Origin: Bombyx mori
Taxonomy: Eukaryota > Arthropoda > Insecta > Lepidoptera > Bombycidae
Length of the DNA: 64,000 nucleotides
Direction: 5' to 3'
Assembly (NCBI RefSeq): GCF_030269925.1
Contig: NC_085123.1
Span: forward strand, 6,324,001 to 6,388,000
In this document: positions 57,360 through 64,000 of the stretch, in pieces
Layout: every line of letters begins with the position of its first letter
How positions within the stretch are numbered: the stretch's first letter is position 1
The notes under the pieces: model-generated
What the model was told of the DNA's origin: nothing
Seen by the model: the letters and a program-made list of their open reading frames with translations, nothing else
The model's database searches: none
Translations under genes and position numbers: made by a program

Positions 57360-57400
57360 GGGACCCGCCCTCGTTTCGCTTCGGGAACTAATATATTATT
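57360..57400 (-). mobile_element. Helitron family B, 3'-end relic
   Basis: The reverse complement reads CCCGAAGCGAAACGAGGGCG, matching the 3' end of the 11674 element. Confidence 0.45.
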
Positions 57401-57438
57401 AATCTTTTTATTATCACGCTATTGATTTTTACCTTTCA

Positions 57439-57810
57439 CTAGCGGCCCGCTCCGGCTCCGCTCGGGTCTTTAACAAAAATTTCAAGGATATTTGACGTTG
57501 TTTTATTTTTTTAAATAAAAGAACACTTATTGCGGCATAACTATAATAGTTAGACATATGCTATCATCAATCATTTTCACAAGGCACGCGATGTAAAGAA
57601 TATTTTAGGTAATTTTTTTACACCTTGGGTTACATTATTGGAGTTTTAGCAAGGATCTCGAGATTTTTTCAAAAAAGATTATATCCTATGTCACTCGGGA
57701 ATAGTGAAGCTTCCAAACAGTGAAAGAAATTTTCAAATCGGTTCAGTAGTTTCGGAGCCTATTCAATACAAACAAACAAATCTTTCCTCTTTATGATATT
57801 ATAGTATAGA
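57439..57810 (-). mobile_element. Non-autonomous Helitron, family B relative
   Basis: Minus strand: TCTATACTATAATATCATAA then AGAGGAAAGATTTGTTTGTT at the 5' end; GGAGCGGGCCGCTAG|T at the 3' end with a short GCGG/CCGC stem. The interior is longer than that of the 11674 copy. A SINE is inserted right at its 5' end. Confidence 0.68.
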
Positions 57811-57811
57811 A

Positions 57812-58263
57812 GTTTTTTTTTTTTTTTTTTTTATTGCTTAGATGGGTGGACGAGCTCACAGCCCACCTGGTGTTAAGTGGTTACTGGAGCCCATAGACAT
57901 CCACAACGTAAATGCGCCACCCACCTTGAGATACAAGTTCTAAGGTCTCATGTATAGTTACAACGGCTGCCCCACCCTTCAAACCGAAACGCATTACTGC
58001 TTCACGGCAGAAATAGGCAGGGTGGTGGTACCCACCCGCGCGGACTCACACGAGGTCCTACCACCAGTAATTACGCAAATTATAATTTTGCGGGTTTCAT
58101 TTTTATTACACGATGTTATTCCTTCACCGTGGAAGTCAATCGTGAACATTTGTTGAGTACGTATTTCATTAGAAAAATTGGTACCCGCCTGCGGGATTCG
58201 AACACCGGTGCATCGCTTCAACACGAATGCACTGGACGTCCTATCCGTTAGGCCACGACGACT
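57812..58263 (-). mobile_element. Bm1: Bm1-type SINE, full length, best preserved
   Basis: A 20-nt poly-T at the left marks the 3' tail. The element continues through core and middle to the complete tRNA-like head (GTCGTCGTGGCCTAACGGAT, GTTCGAATCCC). It is near consensus among copies here, so probably the youngest. Confidence 0.92.
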
Positions 58264-58788
58264 TCAGACTATAGATAATATCGCACACTTGGTTGTTTAT
58301 AGTCATAGTTACTCAAATATTTGTCCAAATTATGAATTGTAAAAGACAAAGTTTATCTACTTTAAATACCAGATGCAATAAAAGTATTTTGACATCAGGA
58401 TCAATTTGTTACTACCAAATGTGCGTCAGAAATAAATAGTAATTTATTATTATATTTATTGTTCACTATTTTGGCGATAATTGTTTAAACATAAAATATA
58501 CACATACGCTGTTGCGGACTTTTTTGTAGGACTATTTCAGATAAACATTTACATGATACATTAAATACGTGTAACTCCAAAGGTTTTTGCGGCGTACGCC
58601 ATAATAGCTCGCAGATGACAGATTTTTTCTAACTTGCATGACACTAATCGTTATATTTTGGGTAATTCACACTATATCTTCATAAATTATAGCCTACGTA
58701 TTATTCTGATGTGTAATCTACATTATTGTAAAGTCTCATCAAAATCCATCCAATAGTTTTTGCGTGAAAGAGTAACAAACATGCAGCC
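58264..58788. other. No gene; Helitron-like trace
   Basis: 58730-58780 (CTCATCAAAATCCATCCAAT then TTTTTGCGTGAAAGAGTAAC) resembles part of a moth dispersed repeat. Otherwise AT-rich. Confidence 0.4.
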
Positions 58789-59031
58789 TGGTGGTAGGAC
58801 CTATTGTGAGTCCGCACGGGTAGGTACCACCGCCCTGCCTATTTCTGCCGTGAAGCAGTAATGCGTTTCGGTTTGAAGGGTGGGGTAGCCGTTGTAACTA
58901 TACTGAGACCTTAGAACTTATATCTCAAGGTGGGTGGCGCATTTACGTTGTAGATGTCTATGGGCTCCAGTAACCACTTAACACCAGGTGGGCTGTGAGC
59001 TCGTCCACCCATTTAAGCAATAAAAAAAAAA
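58789..59031 (+). mobile_element. Bm1: Bm1-type SINE, headless
   Basis: It begins CTGGTGGTAGGACCTATTG and ends CATTTAAGCAATAAAAAAAAA. Low divergence. Confidence 0.9.
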
Positions 59032-59504
59032 GCCATACATTCTTACAGACTTTCACGTTTATAATATTACTAGTAAGCTGTTATTAACTTATTTTAGGTA
59101 ATAGATGTAGCTACATATATACTATTACTGTAGGCTGTGTTAGTTTGAGGAAGCTTTTAAATTATAATATCAAATAATTAATTATAATAAATCTTGCTAT
59201 CTTTGTGATATGAAACGACGAGCTTTAAGTCGATTCAACTAGGACTAGCCCCGGCTATCACCCACGACCTATAAGCGGAAAGCTAGACATTCCTCTAGAC
59301 AGGAACTAGTATAATCATTGTTAAATCAATCAATCAAATTTCATTTACGTGTAACACACACGCCTCTTCGTACAACTTTTTATTGCTTACAAATGACAGG
59401 TCGCAGACAATTGAAATATCAACTAGATTTTTAGTTATTGTCACTAGTTCTCGACGAAGTTCTGTATTCAAGACGTTTTTATAAACGAATTAATAATCAT
59501 ATTG
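59032..59504. other. AT-rich, no gene seen
   Basis: Nothing recognisable. Confidence 0.5.
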
Positions 59505-59735
59505 AGAGCACCCAAGTGTAAGTTACACGATCCGGCTTAAATCTGCTATGAAGCGGTTATGGGTTTCAGTTCGAGGTCTCGGACAGTCTTGATCCAGTCC
59601 AATTGAAATTTGAATCTCACGTCTTATAATAGGGCATTCACATAATAATTACGTATTATGAACTTCGGTCACCACTAACAAAAGAAGTTCGCGATCCCGT
59701 CGGGTTAAAATCCGCATCTAGAGCAATAAAAAAAT
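59505..59735 (+). mobile_element. Bm1: Bm1-type SINE, degenerate
   Basis: CTGCTATGAAGCGGTTATGGG..GTTCGAGGTCTCGGACAGTC and the AGAGCAATAAAAAAA tail are in SINE order with heavy divergence. Confidence 0.45.
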
Positions 59736-60319
59736 GATAAAATGACCTACAAGAATTATTAAATTGTATCATTATGTTGTGAGTGTAAATTAACACCAAT
59801 TAATGTATGCTAATTAAACACAAACAGGTCACAGACAGTGAAATATGATATTTTAAATAGCACAAGCCCAACTAGGATTACGTCGTCCGCATAACCCGTG
59901 TTTAATATTCCAGTAATTGTATCTGCGAAACCCGTGATATGTGGTTATTAAATTTACAATCGTTGTTTATCTCTCTAGAGAGTTTCAGTGACTGACTGAT
60001 GTGCGATATGCAATAATTTCATGAATGCTATGATTCGGAATCCCTTGGTGGATGAATTGATTTTAATCACTATTTTTTTAATATTAAGGACAGGCAAGCA
60101 AGCTTACTGGTACAGGTGATGGCACAAGTGATTACTAGAACTCACAGACATCAAAAGTTGAATGATGTCATCCGGATTGAGAAATAACGTAGTGTTCATT
60201 GAATTGTACCATTATGATTGAATGAAATAATATAACACGACAAAACCCATATACATAATAGTTTTTTTAACTATACGTGCCGACTAACAACATCACGAAT
60301 CAACACAAGTCATTGATCA
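59736..60319. other. AT-rich, no gene seen
   Basis: Nothing recognisable. Confidence 0.5.
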
Positions 60320-60620
60320 TCTATCTATCTATATAAAAATATATAAAAATGAATTGCTGTTCGTTAGTATTGCTAAAATTCGAGAACGACTGGACCGATA
60401 TGGCTAATTTTGGTCTTGAATTATTTTTGGAAGTCCAAAGAAGGTTTAAAAGGTAGATAAATATCCAAAAAGCTCGGAATTAAATAAAAATAACAAATTT
60501 TGTTTTTCCTTTGATGTGTCCCCCGTCCGTCGGTTCCTTTTGTTGTAAGTTTATTTTATACAAAATTTTAGTTCTTTTATTTATCAATTGAGGCACTACG
60601 AAGTCTGCCGGGTGAGCTAG
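60320..60620 (+). mobile_element. Helitron-like repeat, family A copy 6
   Basis: TCTATCTATATAAAAA start, ATGAATTGCTGTTCGTTAGT, and GGGTGAGCTAG end (next base C instead of T). Confidence 0.6.
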
Positions 60621-62109
60621 CTATGAATAAAATCCCCAAAAATCGGATATTTTGCACAAACCCAAACTTCAGCAAGATTCAATAGCAAATAAACGAGTTT
60701 TTAATTTCTACGTTAACTGGCCTCCTATAAAACAGCGAACTGTTCACTATTTCGGGACGTTCACTAATACATAGCATTAGCATAGAGAATCGAAATTACG
60801 CTAAAACTGTTTAATGTCCGTTTTAATAAATAATTATTTGATTTAATTACTCGATTCCAAATAGAAAGGTTAATAATAAATTAATGTTTAAAAAGGAATT
60901 GTTTTATAAAGACATAGACTGTGAGACGTCATTTCCATAAATCAGCTTTAAACTCTCAATTAAATAATGCAAATGATTACTTAAGTAGAACGAATTGCAC
61001 TGAGATTTTAATGAAAGTGGTTTTTTAGTTCCTTATTAAATGAGTTCCTAGCCCACCTGCTGTTAGGTGTTTTTGGAGCCCGAACTCATCATAACACATA
61101 ATAACGCGAATGCCACCACCATTCCTACAAGATAAAATCAAATTCCGGAACACTGAAATGCTTCACGAATGAAACTCACACATAAATAATTGATATCCGA
61201 TTCAGGATTTTGTGAGCTTTATCTCAATGCTTTTTTTTAAATGAATATAATGAAATTGAAAGAATAAATATAGCCCCTTAAATTGTCTATCTGGATTTAG
61301 GCCAGATTTTACTTTTTTTAAATATCATTTTATTTATCTATGAAATCTGAATACGCAATTTTTACATAGAAATATTAACTTTGTTCTTTCAAGTAAGATA
61401 GCAATGATAAAAAATCATCGGTAGTAAAAAAGCCACAACAAAGAGAAAATGAAAGTAGATTTGGAGTTTTTATTTTCACCAACCCCAAGAAATCTGAAAG
61501 GAAATTCTCGTGGAGATATGCAAATCAAGAATCAGCCTGTAAAAACACATACGTTGCGTGTTGTTACATTATTTACATATGCAGCAGTGAGACAGCGAAA
61601 AAAGGTAGATTCACATAATAAAACGATTCATTCGGATTGGGAATAATGCTCGAGTGAGCACCTAACGATATATAAACCTGGGAAGTAGGGCCGTGGGTAT
61701 AGCTATGCCGTCTCTGTGAATCTAACGGTTACAGATGGGCCACTGAAAACGCGTTTAGCGATCTATATGTAGGTCGTATTGGTCATTGAGGTCGTAAATT
61801 AGATTAAATTAAAATTCAGTCGTCGCTTCGTATTTATGATCTGCGAAGTTTAATTTGTAAGAACGGTTTAAGAATAAACATATATTATAATATTGATAGG
61901 TAAATACAAGCTTTTTAACAGAGGCTTTTACGAAGGATAGTAATGCTTTTATTAGAAGATTTTTTTTGCGAAGCAATCATACATCCTGATTTGAAAAGTG
62001 AGGCAGCTACAATACAATTCACTCTTCAACCTCATTTCTCAGCTCTGATTTGCTCTGAATGAGTGAATGGCTAAAAAAAAACATAATATTGCTTACCAAG
62101 CTATTAAAT
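60621..62109. other. No gene; SINE relics
   Basis: A degenerate reversed SINE is at about 61038-61190 (TCCTAGCCCACCTGCTGTTAG, AATGCCACCACC). Another fragment is at about 61960-62040 (TTTGCGAAGCAATC, GAAAAGTGAGGCAGC). The 65-codon frame at 61449-61646 is unrecognised. Confidence 0.4.
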
Positions 62110-62353
62110 ATATCGACGCTTAAAAGGCAAACGTGACTAAGCGACAATAACTGCTTTGTACATAAATGATAGGCAATAACCATATTCGATGCGCAAAAAA
62201 TATAATATATTTCTAGGCTTATTAAAATCATTTCAATCCTACAGCTAGATTCGTTAAAATACCTTTTTTTTTCAGGTATTTCAACTTTAAATTAGTCTAC
62301 TGTAAAGTTCACGCATTGTCGCTTAGTCACGTTTGCCTTTCAAGCGTCGATAT
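62110..62353. mobile_element. MITE with about 36 bp terminal inverted repeats, copy 2
   Basis: Same termini as 6376-6639 (TCGACGCTTAAAAGGCAAAC ... GTTTGCCTTTCAAGCGTCGA), flanked by TA. It is about 20 bp shorter because it lacks the extra CTACTAGCTAGATTCTA segment of copy 1. Confidence 0.85.
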
Positions 62354-62815
62354 GGCCTTCTTAGTTGAAATGTTTTCCGTGAAAATCCAGAAACTCATTC
62401 GTCACGAATTCGGCAAGACTTAACACTCAGAATTCGTTATTCGCGTCTTTGTTTCACTGAAATTCACCTGAATAATCATCGCGGATGTTTGAGTTTAAAC
62501 TTTTTATGGCCCCAGCTCGGGCTCCTGAAATACGTTATGCCACAGCCGCAGCACCAGGTATTACAGTTTTATTACTTCCAATTTTGTTTTATGCCCGCAT
62601 CATATCCGAATCGATCGCAAACATAGATCTTTTTAATGTATCCAAATCTTTATATGTTGCCAAACGACATTTTGATGGGCCGTCCTCGTTGGAAGCTTTC
62701 ATTTGAATTTTGACGTATGCCGTGATGGAGGTATCTAGGTCGTAACGTTTATCTAAAACGTTGAGCGGTGACGTGGGTCCCTTTAGAACTTCGAAGATGA
62801 TGTGTTAGTTATGGA
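62354..62815. pseudogene. Decayed coding-like stretch, unassigned
   Basis: On minus one frame stays protein-like for about 150 codons with only four or five stops. It includes a stop-free 70-codon run with YDLDTSITAYVKIQMKAS and YKDLDTLKRSMFAIDSDMM, and later a piece AEFVTNEFLDFHGKHFN. The complementary plus frame (62485-62706, 73 codons) is also open, so the coding strand is not certain. It ends exactly at the MITE. No family is recognised; it is probably an old transposon or gene fragment. Confidence 0.3.
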
Positions 62816-63639
62816 CGTAGAAAAGAATAGTTATAGTAATATATAGCAATTATAATTGAGCAGTTAATAACTGGTTTATCCCCATGCCAACCACAGCGAA
62901 TTGCTCCTAAGCTTAACAAATAAATATGTTTTTTTTTAAATACATCTATATGCATTAAATACTAACAATAAAAAATGATGCAAGGAATTGGCCTCCACGT
63001 TTTATTGTTTTTTTTTATAAACTTTACAAATCGTTGTTGCCCTGTGTTCTTGTAGCAACTTCATCAGGTTCACTGACAGCTCGTCATATTATTAACAAGT
63101 ATGATAAAATAACTATGATAAATGAAGAATTAAATAAATACTAAAACAAATCCGTTTCTTGAAGCATATTTTGAATTGCAATTATTTAGTTAAATATTAT
63201 ACAGCAATAGTTGTTACTAACAAAAAGACTCGACAAAATCACAAAACAGGTTTAGATTGTATATTTCAATTACCTACTAATTGAATCCCATATATAATTT
63301 CTGAATGGCTTAATATTATTTGCGGAATGGCTCTAATTACCCTTATTACTGAAAGGTTTCGTAACAAGCACGCCCGAGGTAATGTTTTCATGAAAGCCGA
63401 AATACGCATGCCGAAAATGTAATTGTATTCATTCTAATAAGTCGGTAGAGATTATTTAGAAATTGAAATATCCCGGTCAGATATCAATCTTCGTAATAGG
63501 TCAAGTTGTATTTTTTCCCAAGAATATAATAAGATGTGTGTATGATGTAATGCAAAAAACTATGGATATGAAACATCCGTTGATTACAAACAGTTGTTCT
63601 GTATTAGAAATACATAAAATTTAATATGGGCTTATCGCG
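62816..63639. other. AT-rich, no gene seen
   Basis: Nothing recognisable. Confidence 0.5.
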
Positions 63640-63777
63640 TGAGCGGTAGACAGCGGCTTTGCTATGCCCCTGGCATTGCTGAAGTCCATGGGCGACGGTA
63701 ACCAGTAACCACTCACCACCAAATGGGTCGTGTAGTCGTCTGCCTACAAGGGCAATAAAAAAAAACAAAAAAAAACG
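63640..63777 (+). repeat. Dispersed repeat B
   Basis: GGTAGACAGCGGCTTTGC, GAAGTCCATGGGCGACGG and CTGCCTACAAGGGCAATAAA with an A-rich tail. A short CAGTAACC duplication distinguishes it from the 27901 copy. Confidence 0.7.
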
Positions 63778-64000
63778 TGAAAGGCTTAATTAATGATTGA
63801 CAACATAAGCCAGGAAGCAAATTTGCTTATAGCCCAGTGGGCCAGTGTGGAGTGAAGCGACAATACATAGCTTCCAATTTTGGTAATATACGAATTCTTT
63901 AAAATTGGTATTAACTTTTTTTCACTACAATAAAAGTAACAATTCCGAAGTACAATTTTAGTTATATTTGATACAGATGAATTTATTCTAATGATAATTC

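Overview
This is nuclear DNA of a moth, very probably a silkmoth (Bombyx). It is AT-rich and intron-bearing, and it carries about 25 copies of one SINE that I recognise as Bombyx Bm1. It also has Helitron-like and MITE repeats typical of Lepidoptera and two kinds of retrotransposon. No rRNA, functional tRNA, operon, CRISPR or bacterial feature is present.

Host genes: the only convincing one lies at the left end on the minus strand. Two exons (3423-3546 and 1242-1480) carry the start of a stargazin-like (CACNG/TARP, claudin-superfamily) calcium-channel gamma or AMPA-receptor auxiliary subunit. Their splice phases fit (2 nt + 1 nt), joining an ATG to a first transmembrane segment and a GLW..C claudin motif. 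The gene runs off the left edge. A GC-rich coding-like stretch at about 16140-16436 and a decayed one at 62354-62815 are unassigned.

Mobile elements: (1) a 7.1 kb BEL/Pao LTR retrotransposon at 36801-43899 with TGGAC target duplications, LTRs of 1026 and 1027 bp, a tRNA-Tyr-type primer site and a polypurine tract. It has gag-protease and RNase H-integrase frames, but its reverse transcriptase is gutted by two internal deletions and stops. (2) A 5'-truncated RTE-type LINE at 16551-18385 with a 14 bp target duplication and one in-frame TAG. (3) Several short LINE tails (31.6 kb, 45.3 kb, 53.2 kb and probably 25.9 kb). (4) Helitron-like non-autonomous elements ending CTAG|T. (5) A Harbinger-like MITE (9320-9805) and two copies of a second MITE (6.4 and 62.1 kb). 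(6) A 202 bp unit repeated three times in tandem (53823-54414).

Layout: 0-3.5 kb stargazin-like 5' exons; 3.5-16 kb repeats; 16-18.4 kb LINE; 18.4-36.7 kb SINEs, Helitrons and old LINE pieces; 36.8-43.9 kb BEL element; 44-64 kb more repeats and the tandem triplet. Between these the DNA is AT-rich with no gene I can support. Nothing here looks like a new multi-gene system. The most informative items are the stargazin-like exons, the young but RT-deleted BEL copy with its clustered LTR differences, and the uniform truncation point of the headless SINEs.
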